Positions 26,644 through 36,382 of a stretch of 64,000 bases of DNA are shown here, in pieces (the stretch's first letter is position 1; each line of letters starts with the position of its first letter). The DNA comes from Thalassoroseus pseudoceratinae (GTDB lineage Bacteria; Planctomycetota; Planctomycetia; Planctomycetales; Planctomycetaceae). The position numbers and the translations under genes were made by a program. Where the stretch lies: the NCBI RefSeq assembly GCF_011634775.1, contig NZ_JAALXT010000002.1:1-64000 (forward strand), written 5' to 3'. Below the pieces are notes generated by a model. It made no database searches and was not told the origin of the DNA. It saw nothing but the letters and a program-made list of their open reading frames with translations.

Positions 26644-28652
26644 CCGAACCCCAAACGGACAATGAAATTCCGCGTGGCGATGCTGCCGGTTTCGTCAAGT
26701 ACTTCAAACACGATCTCACCTCTGGCTTTCTGGTCTTTTTGATCGCGTTGCCGTTGTGTCTTGGTATCTCGTTGGCCTGCGGGTATCCGCCGATTGCGGG
26801 TATCTTTACGGCCATCATCGGATCGATTCTGACGACGTTCATCAGCAACAGTGAACTGACCATCAAGGGCCCGGCGGCCGGATTGATTGTCATTGCGATT
26901 GGTTGCATCGAAGACTTCGGCGGCGACGGTATGACCGGCGGATGGACCGATACCGATCTGGCAGCGTACAAGGCTGCTCTCGCTGTGGGAGTTGCGGCAG
27001 CGGTGATTCAGATTCTCTTTGGCTTCTTTCGGGGCGGCATTCTCGGTGAGTTCTTTCCGATCTCCGCGGTGCACGGGATGCTGGCGGCGATCGGCGTGAT
27101 TATCATCATCAAGCAATTCCCTGTGGCTCTTGGTGTCTCCGCTGGTGGCGAACCCTTGGAGATGCTCAAAGAAATGCCGCATTACGTGATGGAGGCTAAC
27201 CCGGCGATTGCGGCAATCGGCATGGTGAGCATTCTCATCATGTTCTTATGGCCGCTCGCCGGGAAACGGGTCGACCTCCTCAAGAAAATTCCGTCCCCCA
27301 TGATCGTGTTGCTGGTCACGGTGCCGATGGGCTTTGGATTCGACCTGCTGCACGAGCACTCTTACACCTTGCAGGGACACCAATATCAACTCGGCGAACA
27401 GTATCTGGTCAAAATGCCAGACCGAGTGTTCGGGATGTTCAACGATGTGACGTTCCCTGATTTTTCCGCGTTGGCTTACATGAAAGCGTGGAAGTGGGCA
27501 ATGATGTTCTTCATTATCGGCAGTCTCGAATCGTTGTTGAGCGCGAAAGCGGTTGATCTCCTCGACCCCTGGAAACGAAAAGCCAACATGGATCGCGATG
27601 TCGTCGCGGTCGGTGTGGGAAATCTGTGTGCGTCGATGGTCGGTGGGTTGCCCATGATTTCTGAAATCGTGCGATCGAAGGCCAACATCGACAACGGCGC
27701 CCGCACACGCTTTGCCGACATGTGGCATGGTGTCTTTCTACTCGCATGTGTGGCGATGATCCCCATGGTCCTCCATGAGATTCCGCTGGCTGCGCTCGCC
27801 GGTATGTTGGTCTACACCGGATACCGGTTGGCACACCCGACCGAATTCATCCACGTTTGGCGGATCGGCAAAGAGCAGCTCGCCATTTTCGTGACGACAT
27901 TGATGATGGTGCTCGCGACCGACTTGTTGATCGGCGTTGCAGCGGGCATCTTCTTGAAGATGGTCATTCACGTTGCGAACGGTGTCCCCATCCGGTCGCT
28001 GTTTCGACCGTACATCGAGATTCAGGAAGTCGATGATCACACGAGCCTGATTCTGGCACGGGAATCCGCCGTCTTCAGTAACTGGATTCCGTTCAAACGG
28101 CAGATTGAGGACATCGGGCTCATTCAGCGACGAAACCTGATCTTCGATATCTCCAATACACGGCTTGTTGACCACAGCGTGATGGAAAAACTCGAAGGAA
28201 TGAAAAGCGACTTCGAGCAAGAGGGGCTGAGTTTCGAAGTCCGTGGTCTCGAAGCATTGCGACCGCTCGCCAATAGCCCGCATGCAGCCCGAAAAGGCGG
28301 ACTGGCAACAATGCGACGCCTCACTGTCGTTGCCGACGAGTCGATCGAGCAATGGTTGGAAGAAGAGTGTGTGGCACTCGGGGCAACTGGTTTTACATCA
28401 CAACCGTGTCGTGGAGCCGGACGTCGCGAACTGGCCAACGGTGTGGTTTCCATGAATTCCAAAGTTCGCATCGAGGTCGTCACAACGAATCAAACCTGCA
28501 ATGCGATATTGGAATTCTTAAGAAGCACGGTTCTTCCAGAACATCAAGTCACCGTCTGCGTGGAGACCGTCGAGGTAATCAGACAAGATCATTTCGACGC
28601 GGGGGCTCTCCAAGTCAGCGAGCACAACAAACTTGCTACGATGAATGACTGA
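26631..28652 (+). CDS. SulP anion transporter with STAS and C-terminal PII-like domain
   Basis: The 673-residue protein is a SulP/SLC26 transporter (about residues 25-450; [19 protein letters not shown] and [23 protein letters not shown] are family motifs), followed by a STAS-like domain (about 470-545). Residues about 561-652 then read as a PII-like fold related to SbtB: strand [10 protein letters not shown], helix, [16 protein letters not shown] in the nucleotide-binding T/B-loop position, strand [10 protein letters not shown], helix, and strand [17 protein letters not shown]-like proteins sense adenine nucleotides, including cAMP, and control bicarbonate transporters such as SbtA, so this transporter may carry its own regulator. 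Bicarbonate is the likely substrate by context; sulfate cannot be excluded. ATG at 26640 overlaps the previous stop (ATGA); ATG at 26631 is three codons earlier. Confidence 0.88.
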   Translation: METMTEPQTDNEIPRGDAAGFVKYFKHDLTSGFLVFLIALPLCLGISLACGYPPIAGIFTAIIGSILTTFISNSELTIKGPAAGLIVIAIGCIEDFGGDGMTGGWTDTDLAAYKAALAVGVAAAVIQILFGFFRGGILGEFFPISAVHGMLAAIGVIIIIKQFPVALGVSAGGEPLEMLKEMPHYVMEANPAIAAIGMVSILIMFLWPLAGKRVDLLKKIPSPMIVLLVTVPMGFGFDLLHEHSYTLQGHQYQLGEQYLVKMPDRVFGMFNDVTFPDFSALAYMKAWKWAMMFFIIGSLESLLSAKAVDLLDPWKRKANMDRDVVAVGVGNLCASMVGGLPMISEIVRSKANIDNGARTRFADMWHGVFLLACVAMIPMVLHEIPLAALAGMLVYTGYRLAHPTEFIHVWRIGKEQLAIFVTTLMMVLATDLLIGVAAGIFLKMVIHVANGVPIRSLFRPYIEIQEVDDHTSLILARESAVFSNWIPFKRQIEDIGLIQRRNLIFDISNTRLVDHSVMEKLEGMKSDFEQEGLSFEVRGLEALRPLANSPHAARKGGLATMRRLTVVADESIEQWLEEECVALGATGFTSQPCRGAGRRELANGVVSMNSKVRIEVVTTNQTCNAILEFLRSTVLPEHQVTVCVETVEVIRQDHFDAGALQVSEHNKLATMND

Positions 28653-28694
28653 TTCGTATTGTGATCAATCGTGTTCGTGGTGGACTCGCGAAAG

Positions 28695-28712
28695 CCGCTG
28701 ATCACGCAGCGG
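28695..28712. terminator. Hairpin between convergent SulP and MFS genes
   Basis: CCGCTG at 28695-28700 pairs with CAGCGG at 28707-28712 around ATCACG; TTT follows on the plus strand. It overlaps the stop codon of the MFS gene and probably terminates the DAB/SulP operon transcript. Confidence 0.5.
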
Positions 28713-29988
28713 TTTCACTCGCGATTCGCTTTTCAGGATTTGCGAAGAGCCAGCAAATGGCACCGACGAAGTACACGCCAGCGAACATGACGAGGACCAA
28801 ATTCCAGTTCTCGGTCCACTCGAATAGTGTGGCCACGAGAACCGGACACGCGGCCGCTGCAAAGTTGCCAGACATATTCATAATGCCGAAAACTTGCGGC
28901 ACGCGTTCTCCTCCAATATCAATCGTTGTCGCAAAAGCACATGGTCCCGCGATTGCGGCGAACAAGGCTCCCATCGCTAACAATGCAATCGCAGTGTTCA
29001 CATCGCGAATGAACCAAGCCGCGAGAATGAGGAGTGCACAGGTTCCCAACGAAGCCGCCCCCATTCCGCTTCGGCTGAGTCGAAGACTGCCGGTTTTTCG
29101 CCAAATCCAATCAATAATCACGCCGCCGAAAACGCTTCCCAACAACGTTCCCGCCAACACCACCCCTTGCAAATATCCCGACTCTTCGACGGATACGCCG
29201 CGGGTTTTTTGAAGGAATGTTGGAAACCAACTTGCGAAGAACATATATCCCGCCGCCCGACAAATCTGTTGACCGCACAACCACCACATCACCGGATTGC
29301 GAGAAATCTCCTCGAGTTCTTGCAGTTCGTTTGTGTCGCCGTCCTCTTGGTTTTCCGATGGTCTACTGTTGGCACGAATCAGTTGGAGTTCTGCTTCATT
29401 GACGCTCGGCGTTTCATCGGGAAAGTTTCGATAGCGGCGGAGAAATGTGATCGTCCACAGGATTCCCGGGACCGCGAACAACACGAATACCCATCGCCAG
29501 CTCATCGAAAGCAGCATGCGACCACTTAGCCAACTGGCCAGAATCGCCCCGACTTGCATGCCGGCTGCGAGGATTCCACAGGCGAGTGATCGCTGCGCTA
29601 ACGGCATCCAATGGCCGACCGCTTGGCATGACGCCGGAAATAAACCGGCCTGGGCGACTCCCATCACGAGTTGAGCCAAAACGAGCAACCAGAAACTTTC
29701 CGCGACGCTCATGCCGATCATGGCGAGGGATGAGCCAATCACAAAAATGCTGATGGCAATGCGAGTCCCGTTGCGTTCGGCAAACCAACCCGCCGGAACT
29801 TGAAAGACGGCGTACGTCCAGAAAAACGCCCCCATGAACCAGCCGGACTGCTGCAACGTCAACCCAAGATCATTACGGATGGAGCTTTCCACCACTCCAA
29901 CCACGTTGCGACAGAGGTAAGCCAATGCCGCCGCGAGTGTCAGCCACGCGAGGACGCGATATCGGATCCGAGTCGGACGGTTTTTCAT
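28702..29988 (-). CDS. MFS transporter, anion:cation symporter (sugar-acid) type
   Basis: The 428-residue protein has 12 predicted helices with N-terminal RVLAWLTLAAALAYLCRNVVGVVE and a loop FAERNGTRIAI matching the MFS motif after helix 2. Length and the first helix resemble the ACS family (galactonate, glucarate and hexuronate porters). A central cytoplasmic loop (about 190-225, rich in acidic residues) separates the two halves. It starts immediately after the stop codon of the DapA-family gene (no gap), so it is last in an operon with an enolase-superfamily dehydratase, which supports uptake of a sugar acid. Substrate is inference. Confidence 0.9.
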   Translation of the reverse strand: MKNRPTRIRYRVLAWLTLAAALAYLCRNVVGVVESSIRNDLGLTLQQSGWFMGAFFWTYAVFQVPAGWFAERNGTRIAISIFVIGSSLAMIGMSVAESFWLLVLAQLVMGVAQAGLFPASCQAVGHWMPLAQRSLACGILAAGMQVGAILASWLSGRMLLSMSWRWVFVLFAVPGILWTITFLRRYRNFPDETPSVNEAELQLIRANSRPSENQEDGDTNELQELEEISRNPVMWWLCGQQICRAAGYMFFASWFPTFLQKTRGVSVEESGYLQGVVLAGTLLGSVFGGVIIDWIWRKTGSLRLSRSGMGAASLGTCALLILAAWFIRDVNTAIALLAMGALFAAIAGPCAFATTIDIGGERVPQVFGIMNMSGNFAAAACPVLVATLFEWTENWNLVLVMFAGVYFVGAICWLFANPEKRIASETAA

Positions 29989-30906
29989 TTAGATCACCGC
30001 CTGAAGTCGGTCAAACAAACGATCGACCTCAGCTTGCGTCTCCACATCCATCTCCCAACTTACGGGGGGCTTTTGAGCGGTGCTGGCAAAGATGCCGCGT
30101 TTGTGCAGCAGATACTTTTCGATCGCGAGGAACCCGTCCAACCCCGCCTGAAGTTGGAGCGCGACGATGGCACTGATTGGCAACGAGAGCTCGTAGATTC
30201 GGTTCTCATGACCTGCGTTCAGGGCACGCCAAAGTTCGATCACACCATCGAGCAAATCGGTTCCAGGCATCGTGCCGACGATTCCTCGACGATAGCAATC
30301 GACCAAATTGATGCCGCCAGAGCCTTCAAAGATTCGAGCTTGCCCGGCGGTTGCATCGCGGAGTTTCGAAAGATTCGGCCCGAGTGGACTCGCCTCCGGT
30401 TTGAAGAAAATCCGCTCGGCACCAAACTGGTTGAGCAGTTTCGTGTAGACGCCCAGATCAATCGCCGCCCCGACATAACTCGATGCATCTTGCACAACGA
30501 GTGGAATCGAAATCGCATCGGCGATCGCGGCGAAGTAGTTGTGTGTGGCGTCGCTTCCCAGTGACGTGGCGACTGGTGGAATGGCCATAACGGCGGTTGC
30601 ACCACACGACTCGGCGTGCTGGGCGAACTCCACCGCGGATGCTGTGCTTTCCGCTCCCACACTGATGACGACAAACCCACGTCCACCCGCGATTTCGCAA
30701 ACCTGTTCGACAAGTTCGATGCGTTCGGAGTGCGACAATCGGAGCAATTCGCTGACCATCGCGACCACGACACCATCCGCGCCGACTTCGAACGCCCAGT
30801 CAATTTCCCGCGTCAAAACGTCGCGGTCAATTCTGCCTTGGGCGTCGAATGGAGTTTGCAAGACCGGCAGCACGCCGTGAATTGTGGTTTCAGTCTGAGA
30901 GGACAT
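29989..30906 (-). CDS. DapA/NanA-family aldolase or dehydratase (atypical)
   Basis: The 305-residue protein has the dihydrodipicolinate-synthase-type barrel: [17 protein letters not shown] at the start, and the Schiff-base Lys K169 in [10 protein letters not shown]. Two usual catalytic motifs differ: the substrate loop GGTGE is VAMVSEL, and the YNxP Tyr region reads VVQDAS. It is therefore not DHDPS; a pyruvate or 2-keto-3-deoxy-sugar-acid lyase or dehydratase fits the operon. The gene overlaps the upstream ceramidase-like gene by 17 bases and abuts the MFS gene. The Lys is firm; the reaction is inferred from context. Confidence 0.88.
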   Translation of the reverse strand: MSSQTETTIHGVLPVLQTPFDAQGRIDRDVLTREIDWAFEVGADGVVVAMVSELLRLSHSERIELVEQVCEIAGGRGFVVISVGAESTASAVEFAQHAESCGATAVMAIPPVATSLGSDATHNYFAAIADAISIPLVVQDASSYVGAAIDLGVYTKLLNQFGAERIFFKPEASPLGPNLSKLRDATAGQARIFEGSGGINLVDCYRRGIVGTMPGTDLLDGVIELWRALNAGHENRIYELSLPISAIVALQLQAGLDGFLAIEKYLLHKRGIFASTAQKPPVSWEMDVETQAEVDRLFDRLQAVI

Positions 30907-32281
30907 GTTGGATCGCCTGCGTCATGGTTTCGAGTGTCAGTTCGAGGCTACCCCGATCGAAAGGCGTTTGCCAAACCGGGTAGACATCGACATCGTACAA
31001 ATCCGCCGGCGGTAAATACCCGATGGAGCCGTTCAGCAAATTCATGCAGATAACGGTGTGTTGCGGAAACCGTGTCCGCAACTCTTGTTGCAAATATGAG
31101 TACGCCTCCCCACAGCATCCGACAATGACCGCATCGCCAACTCTCCAAGCATAGATTGGCAACGCGAATGTCGAACCGTCGCCGATGCCTTGGCGGATGT
31201 CGCGTTTGCGGCGGAGTCGTTCTTCCAAGGCTCGATCGGTGCAGGCCAAGCGTTCTCGTTCGAGTTCATCGGCTGTCGGCCAATTTTTGATCGGCACGGA
31301 AACTTCGTGGGTCACCGCTTTCAATGCATCGGAACCGACCCGTTTCGTATGCTGCCAGACGGCGAGCGGTGCGCCGGATTCCACGGTTCCCGTGTATGTG
31401 AGTTCTGTGCCTGGTGGCTCCATATCCTCCAATGTTGCCAACGCGGCGAATGCAAGTTGGCGACCGTGTCGATCCGCGACCTCGGTATCACCGACATACT
31501 GATACCGAGGAGCCAAATCACCGCACGCCCCCAACAGAAACAACGCGGGCACGTGTGTGGTTTGTTGCATCGTGTCCCGCATCGCCCCGATGTAATCCGG
31601 CGAAATGGCTGTGTTGTCCCAAGCCAGAGTCGTCGGATGACAGGCGTAATTCACGAGCGTGGCCCGCAGGTTGGCATCGGTGTCGGTGATGCGTCCCACG
31701 TGCAGCGTATCATCAGCTTTGGCATCGGGATTGAATCCGCAGACCATGCGATCCGAGTCTGTGTTTGGCTCGGGAAAATCTCGCATCGTTGCCAGTCCGC
31801 ATCGGCCGGTCTGCCAATCAAGAGTGCCCGGAAATGCCGTTCGCAACGCCTCGCGGACAACGTGCACACTCGCCTCGAAGAGCTGCTCCATCCACGTCTT
31901 CAACAGTTCGCTGCCGGGCAGTGTTTCGTCCGGTTCCATCAAGGGAGGACCGGCGTGCGTATGACTGAGTGCAAAGAGCAACTGATGCGGTTTCAGTTCC
32001 AGGGCATCCAATAGCCGCGTAAAAAACTGTTGGAATGTATGGGGCGTTTTCCACCAACCGAGATCGGCATCGAGAAGCACCAACGGTTCGCCATTCGCGG
32101 TTGCCGCTAACGTGAGAGCTGTGAGCGTGAGCGGGCGATGAATCGTACTGGCGGTGTCATGCTCCGCCGCTCCCCAATTCCGGGAATAAATTCCGACCGG
32201 AGGCGTGATATCCGCTCGAGCAATACCAAGGTGCCCGTGGAACGAAGCATGTGAAAATGCAGCAGGAGAGTTTGGTGACAT
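30890..32281 (-). CDS. Neutral/alkaline ceramidase-like hydrolase
   Basis: The 463-residue protein begins (ATG 32281; a TTG six codons upstream extends the frame) with [35 protein letters not shown], where ARADITPP is the characteristic start of the neutral ceramidase N-terminal domain family. [10 protein letters not shown] gives a His-x-His zinc-like motif, and [13 protein letters not shown] another conserved His. No signal peptide is visible, unlike secreted ceramidases. Proteins of this family in planctomycetes are frequent and mostly of unknown substrate; an amidase or esterase acting on an N-acyl or acetylated sugar compound would suit its place between a dehydratase and an aldolase. It overlaps the aldolase gene by 17 bases. 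Confidence 0.85.
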   Translation of the reverse strand: MSPNSPAAFSHASFHGHLGIARADITPPVGIYSRNWGAAEHDTASTIHRPLTLTALTLAATANGEPLVLLDADLGWWKTPHTFQQFFTRLLDALELKPHQLLFALSHTHAGPPLMEPDETLPGSELLKTWMEQLFEASVHVVREALRTAFPGTLDWQTGRCGLATMRDFPEPNTDSDRMVCGFNPDAKADDTLHVGRITDTDANLRATLVNYACHPTTLAWDNTAISPDYIGAMRDTMQQTTHVPALFLLGACGDLAPRYQYVGDTEVADRHGRQLAFAALATLEDMEPPGTELTYTGTVESGAPLAVWQHTKRVGSDALKAVTHEVSVPIKNWPTADELERERLACTDRALEERLRRKRDIRQGIGDGSTFALPIYAWRVGDAVIVGCCGEAYSYLQQELRTRFPQHTVICMNLLNGSIGYLPPADLYDVDVYPVWQTPFDRGSLELTLETMTQAIQHVLSD

Positions 32282-32344
32282 AGCAGTTGAACTTGTCAAC
32301 AGTTTGAGATTGGAGGGAGCGTGTTTCTTTGACCGGGACCGGAC

Positions 32345-33523
32345 CTACCAATCACCAACCGCACCGTCGCGGTAAAAGACGCGTTGGGCAATCTCTTGTT
32401 GGAACGGGTGTTTCTTGATCTCATCCTCGTTGATCGTGACTCCGAGTCCCGGCTTGGTGTTCGGCGTGACGGTTCGCGTCGATTTGTCCAGGGTGAATCC
32501 CTCTTGAATGATATCCGCACGCCAAGGCACATCGTTGTGGACGGATTCGCAGATGATGTAACTCGGTTGCGAGAATCCGAATTCGATCGAAGCCGCCGTG
32601 CTGACCGGACCCTGCGGATTGTGCGGTGCGAGAGCGATGCGGTAGGCATCGGCTAACGCTGCGATCCGGCGGGCTTCCGAAAAACCGCCGCAATGCGTGA
32701 GATCGAGTTGGCAGATTTCACAGCCACGGACGGCGAATAGATCGCGGAATGCTCCCAGATGCGTCAGACGTTCGCCAGTTGCGATCGGTGTGGACACAGC
32801 GGCATTGATGGTCGCGAGGCTGTCCAGGTTCTCCGGCCAACAGGGTTCCTCGAAGAAGTAGAGGCCATACGGTTCCAATGCTTTGGCGAATTGCAGTCCC
32901 ATGGAGGGCGACGGGCGAGCGTGGCAGTCCACCATAATGTCGATGTTATCGCCCACCGATTCTCGCATCGCCGCCACACAAGCCTCGGCCGACTTAATCG
33001 GTTGCAGGCCCTCGATCGGCATGGTCGGCGGCACCGCCATCGACTTGAAAGCCGTAAACCCCTCCGCAACGGCTTGCTCCGCCAACTCCCCAAACTGCTT
33101 TGCGTTGTCGACAGGCGTCTCGTAAAAACTCTCGAGATTTCCACCGCCGAGATGACAATACAACCGGATGAAGTCCCGGACGGGGCCGCCCCAAAGTCGA
33201 TGACAAGGAACACCATGGACTTTGCCAACAATGTCCCAGAGGGCGAGATCAATTCCGGCGATTGCGGTCGAACGCGTGACTCCCTGTCCATGCCAGAAGT
33301 GTTGACGCCACATCATCTGCCAGAGATGTTCGACACGCGTGGGGTCTTCGCCGACCACAAGCTGTGCGAGATCTTCGATCGTGGCGACGACACCGCGAGT
33401 ATGCCATTCGAGTGTCGCTTCTCCCCAGCCGAACAATCCCGGCTGATCCGTGAGAACCTTCACAAAAATCCAATTCCGCATCCGTGCATGACACACGAAT
33501 GTTTCCACTGCTGTGATTTTCAT
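32345..33523 (-). CDS. Enolase-superfamily dehydratase, D-galactonate dehydratase-like
   Basis: The 392-residue protein has the mandelate-racemase/muconate-lactonising fold. Metal ligands are D199, E225 and E251 ([26 protein letters not shown]), and H201 and H301 ([16 protein letters not shown]) occupy the positions of the DgoD catalytic His pair. That motif set matches D-galactonate and related acid-sugar dehydratases that make 2-keto-3-deoxy acids. It is the first gene of a minus-strand operon with ceramidase-like, DapA-like and MFS genes. The exact sugar acid is not determinable by eye. Confidence 0.93.
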   Translation of the reverse strand: MKITAVETFVCHARMRNWIFVKVLTDQPGLFGWGEATLEWHTRGVVATIEDLAQLVVGEDPTRVEHLWQMMWRQHFWHGQGVTRSTAIAGIDLALWDIVGKVHGVPCHRLWGGPVRDFIRLYCHLGGGNLESFYETPVDNAKQFGELAEQAVAEGFTAFKSMAVPPTMPIEGLQPIKSAEACVAAMRESVGDNIDIMVDCHARPSPSMGLQFAKALEPYGLYFFEEPCWPENLDSLATINAAVSTPIATGERLTHLGAFRDLFAVRGCEICQLDLTHCGGFSEARRIAALADAYRIALAPHNPQGPVSTAASIEFGFSQPSYIICESVHNDVPWRADIIQEGFTLDKSTRTVTPNTKPGLGVTINEDEIKKHPFQQEIAQRVFYRDGAVGDW

Positions 33524-33659
33524 AAATACTCAGTTGTTGCCCACTTACGAATGGCATGCTGCTAACAGGTGGTATTGGTTGCGCTGGTTCTTGGTAACAA
33601 CTTACCCGTTTTCGTTTCGAAGACAAGCGGGTCGCAACAATGGGGAACCCGCGGCAGCG

Positions 33660-34082
33660 TCAGAGGGCGGAAGAACTGGGATTGCCCGGAGGCGTTTTCG
33701 GTTCATCAGCGGGGATGGTATGCCAATACGCCCAGAATATCAGGACGGCTTGAAGTGGTAGCCGGACGATGTGCAGCCAGTGGGGTAGCGAAAACAAGTG
33801 TTGGTTGTAGAAGACATGAATATTCGCCGGGAAGACGGCGACGAAAAACACAATCAAAGCCCAGGCGGCGAATCGTGTTGTCTTCGGGAGTACCAGTAAG
33901 AGTCCCAAGACAATCTCAATGACGCCACTGACAGAGACAATCACTTCCGGCCATGGCAAATATGTCGGCACGACTTTGAGGAAAAAATCGTCGGCCACGA
34001 AGTGCATTACTCCGGCCGTGATCATGAAAGCGGCGAGTGTCCATTTCGAAACCGGTTTGAGAACTGTCATCGTTTGATCCAT
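33660..34082 (-). CDS. DoxX family membrane protein
   Basis: The 140-residue protein starts at ATG 34082 (MDQTMTVLKPV; ATG 34070 also possible). The frame runs back to 34247 but the added residues are not hydrophobic or conserved-looking. Four membrane helices are visible, with AAFMITAGVMHFVADDFF and IEIVLGLLLVLPKTTRFAAWALIVFFVAVFPANIHV typical of DoxX-like proteins. Relatives occur in oxidative-stress complexes and thiosulfate oxidation, but most are unassigned. Single gene, convergent-free neighbours. Confidence 0.8.
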   Translation of the reverse strand: MDQTMTVLKPVSKWTLAAFMITAGVMHFVADDFFLKVVPTYLPWPEVIVSVSGVIEIVLGLLLVLPKTTRFAAWALIVFFVAVFPANIHVFYNQHLFSLPHWLHIVRLPLQAVLIFWAYWHTIPADEPKTPPGNPSSSAL

Positions 34083-34257
34083 CAGAATGAGTTCACCGTT
34101 GTCGAACTTATGACGCAATGCCGCGACGATTCTTGTGCAGCATAGCAACGTCAACTCAAAGCACGAAGGATCAGACGGTGTGAATCCTCTTGACTTCCCT
34201 AGGACGATCCCACATTCTTTGAATTCCGAACGTTCGGCAATCACCACCGAGGTTGCA

Positions 34258-34500
34258 ATGTCATGCTTTATTTGTGGTCACGAGTCGGTTCGCACGTGCA
34301 ACAATTGCTCGAAACCCATCTGTGATCGCCATACCACCGAATGCATGATGTTCGTGGTGAAGTGGGGAGAGTACGTGCCCCGAAAGCGGACGGTTTGCAT
34401 CACGTGTGCTGAGAAGCATCAGCATGATTATCGTTGGCATCTTATCGCGACGTTCTGCTTTGTGTTGATGATGTTCTATATCCTAGCGAGTAGACAATGA
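34258..34500 (+). CDS. Small zinc-finger protein with C-terminal membrane helix
   Basis: This 80-residue protein starts at ATG 34258 with GAGG five bases upstream. CFICGHESVRTCNNCSKPICDRH has the spacing of a treble-clef or B-box-like zinc-binding site (Cys 3, 6, 14, 17, 22 and His 25), with a second CITC near residue 48, followed by one hydrophobic helix (about 60-77). It looks like a membrane-anchored zinc-ribbon protein; its function is unknown. The frame extends upstream to 34135, but that part lacks a ribosome site. Confidence 0.65.
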   Translation: MSCFICGHESVRTCNNCSKPICDRHTTECMMFVVKWGEYVPRKRTVCITCAEKHQHDYRWHLIATFCFVLMMFYILASRQ

Positions 34501-34573
34501 ACACAAACCCAATGGAATGACGATACGGCTTGATTCTTCAATCGGTGTTTATTGGCGGCCAAACTTGCCCACC

Positions 34574-34595
34574 CGTCTATGATTTTGCATAGACG
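34574..34595. terminator. Perfect 8-bp hairpin between zinc-finger and SOUL genes
   Basis: CGTCTATG (34574-34581) pairs with CATAGACG (34588-34595) around ATTTTG. It lies 74 bases after the zinc-finger stop and 36 before the SOUL start, so it is a terminator or leader hairpin; no strong T run follows. Confidence 0.45.
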
Positions 34596-34630
34596 ATTGT
34601 ACGGTCCCATAAAAAACAAAGGATAAGCCG

Positions 34631-35239
34631 ATGAAATATCTTTTGCTGACTGCCTGTCTTGCTCTTGCGACGAACGTCGTTGTGGCTGCTGACCAGAAGC
34701 CTGCGGAGGTCGATGCTCCACTACCCGAGGGGTGGCCGGAACCGACGCAGCCCGGTGTGATCGAAGTCAAAGAAATTCCTGCCTATCGCAGTGCAATCGC
34801 CACCACCGAGGGAGACGCGAACCGAGCCGACTCCAAACTCTTTTGGCAGCTTTTTACTCATATCAAAGTCAATCAAATTGCGATGACGGCTCCCGTGATT
34901 AGTACCTATCCGACGGACGAGGAAGCGGATCGACCGGCCCGAATGGAGTTTCTTTATCGTCGGCTTTCTCAAGGAGAAGCTGGGGATGGTGTGGGTGCGG
35001 TGCGGGTTGAAGACCATCCAGCCGAAACTGTTGTCACGTTGGGAATCCAAGGTGGCGTGGAACAGAACATCTACGAAGACGGTATCGCAAAACTGCGGGC
35101 CTGGCTGAAAGACCATCCGCAATGGGAAGCTACGGGAACGCCCCGCCGACTTGGATATCATGGCCCGATGACGCCTAAAGCTCAGCGGCTCTGGGAAGTC
35201 CAAATTCCGATCAAGCCACTGAAATCGGAAGCCAAGTAG
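34631..35239 (+). CDS. Exported SOUL-family haem-binding-like protein
   Basis: The 202-residue protein has a signal peptide (1-20, VVVAA-DQ) and a SOUL/HBP domain: PGVIEVKEIPAYRSAIA, KLFWQLFTHIKVNQIAMTAPVIS (the family's I-x-MTAPV motif), RMEFLYRR and a C-terminal AKLRAWLKDHPQWEATGTPRRLGYHGP. SOUL proteins bind haem or related ligands in eukaryotes; bacterial exported members are uncharacterised. AAAGGA precedes the ATG by eight bases. Single gene. Confidence 0.9.
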   Translation: MKYLLLTACLALATNVVVAADQKPAEVDAPLPEGWPEPTQPGVIEVKEIPAYRSAIATTEGDANRADSKLFWQLFTHIKVNQIAMTAPVISTYPTDEEADRPARMEFLYRRLSQGEAGDGVGAVRVEDHPAETVVTLGIQGGVEQNIYEDGIAKLRAWLKDHPQWEATGTPRRLGYHGPMTPKAQRLWEVQIPIKPLKSEAK

Positions 35240-35282
35240 ATCAGACGAGCAATGCTCAATGGTTCGGCGTCTGGCGGAGGAC

Positions 35283-36107
35283 TTACAATTCCGACGGACG
35301 CTGCCAATCACCCCAGTTCGTGAGGTAATGGGCATAGGCACGGTTGTTGGTGGCTTGCTTTTCGATCCACGTTTTCGTTTCGCGGACGATGTCTTGTTCT
35401 TCGTCCAGCGTGAGTTGACCGGTCAGCACGCGACTCCGCAAAAACACGAAGTATGTGTCGAGCACATCGCATCGACAGTAATCGTTGATGGCTGTCAGTT
35501 CACCGAGGTTGAACATGTCCTGAATCTTGGACCCGTCGATACCCGTTTTGCCCGGCTTCCCGATGATGTTCGCCAATAAGTTCAACCCGCCGGTCATGCG
35601 GAAGGCGTTGAAGTTGGACATGAGATCCATCAGGTCGATATGTGCCCCGACGTTGTATCGATTTCGGGACTGCTCGAACGATTTCGCATGGACGTTGAAC
35701 CACTCCGGCAGTGACATCCCGTAGCGATACGCCGCGAGTTCCATCACCGGCATGTCGTACCCGCGACCGTTGAACGTGACAAACACGGGCTGACGGTAAT
35801 GTCTCCAACCCTGCCAAAACTTCCGCGTGATCTCACTCGGTCGGTAGTCCGGTGCGTCGAGGGCGGTGAGATCGATCAACCGGAAGGACTCGTCGATTTT
35901 TGCGACCGCCACGGCGCACGGCAGCATGTACGTGGGAGCCATCACGTCTTTGCCGTATTGCTCCATCAATTCCGTGCGATACCGAGCAACGGCTTCCTCG
36001 TCGGAAAGTTCCTCGTCGGGGTAACGAACTTTGCTAATGAGTCCCCCGTCGGCGACCGCTTCGACATCGAAGACAAGATAAGCCACGCGGGAAGAATCGG
36101 TATCCAT
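35283..36107 (-). CDS. Predicted 3'-5' exonuclease, PolB exonuclease-like
   Basis: The 274-residue protein has the DnaQ/PolB-type exonuclease fold: [12 protein letters not shown] carries the first D-x-E pair, [22 protein letters not shown] the Exo II Asp, and [14 protein letters not shown] the Exo III D-x-x-D. It fits the 'predicted 3'-5' exonuclease related to PolB' family (about 270 residues). ATG 36107 was chosen because [15 protein letters not shown] is the family start; the frame is open back to 36272. It probably trims single-stranded DNA or RNA. Divergent from the GAF-PP2C gene. Confidence 0.88.
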   Translation of the reverse strand: MDTDSSRVAYLVFDVEAVADGGLISKVRYPDEELSDEEAVARYRTELMEQYGKDVMAPTYMLPCAVAVAKIDESFRLIDLTALDAPDYRPSEITRKFWQGWRHYRQPVFVTFNGRGYDMPVMELAAYRYGMSLPEWFNVHAKSFEQSRNRYNVGAHIDLMDLMSNFNAFRMTGGLNLLANIIGKPGKTGIDGSKIQDMFNLGELTAINDYCRCDVLDTYFVFLRSRVLTGQLTLDEEQDIVRETKTWIEKQATNNRAYAHYLTNWGDWQRPSEL

Positions 36108-36382
36108 GATGGGCGGTTCCCAAATGCAGCGACGGCCGCAACCCAAATCGAGCGACCGCTCGGAAATGTTCCCGCGGGTCACTCTCAAGATGTGTCTTAG
36201 ACACACCACACAAAAATAAGACTCTAACGAGAGGACCCGAAGCCGACAACGGGGTTGCTTCCAGTGATACATTGTTGCAGACTGGTCAATTGGAATCTAG
36301 GAGCCCGGAAACAGGGAGTAGGAATCAGGCTTCCAAATTCTCATCTGCAACTGAGTCCTCACCTGAGATCCAATTTCTTCGC

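Noticed and set aside
19609-28652. Carboxysome or autotrophic carbon fixation locus
   Set aside because: No RuBisCO, shell protein or phosphoribulokinase gene is in the window; only uptake and hydration functions are present.
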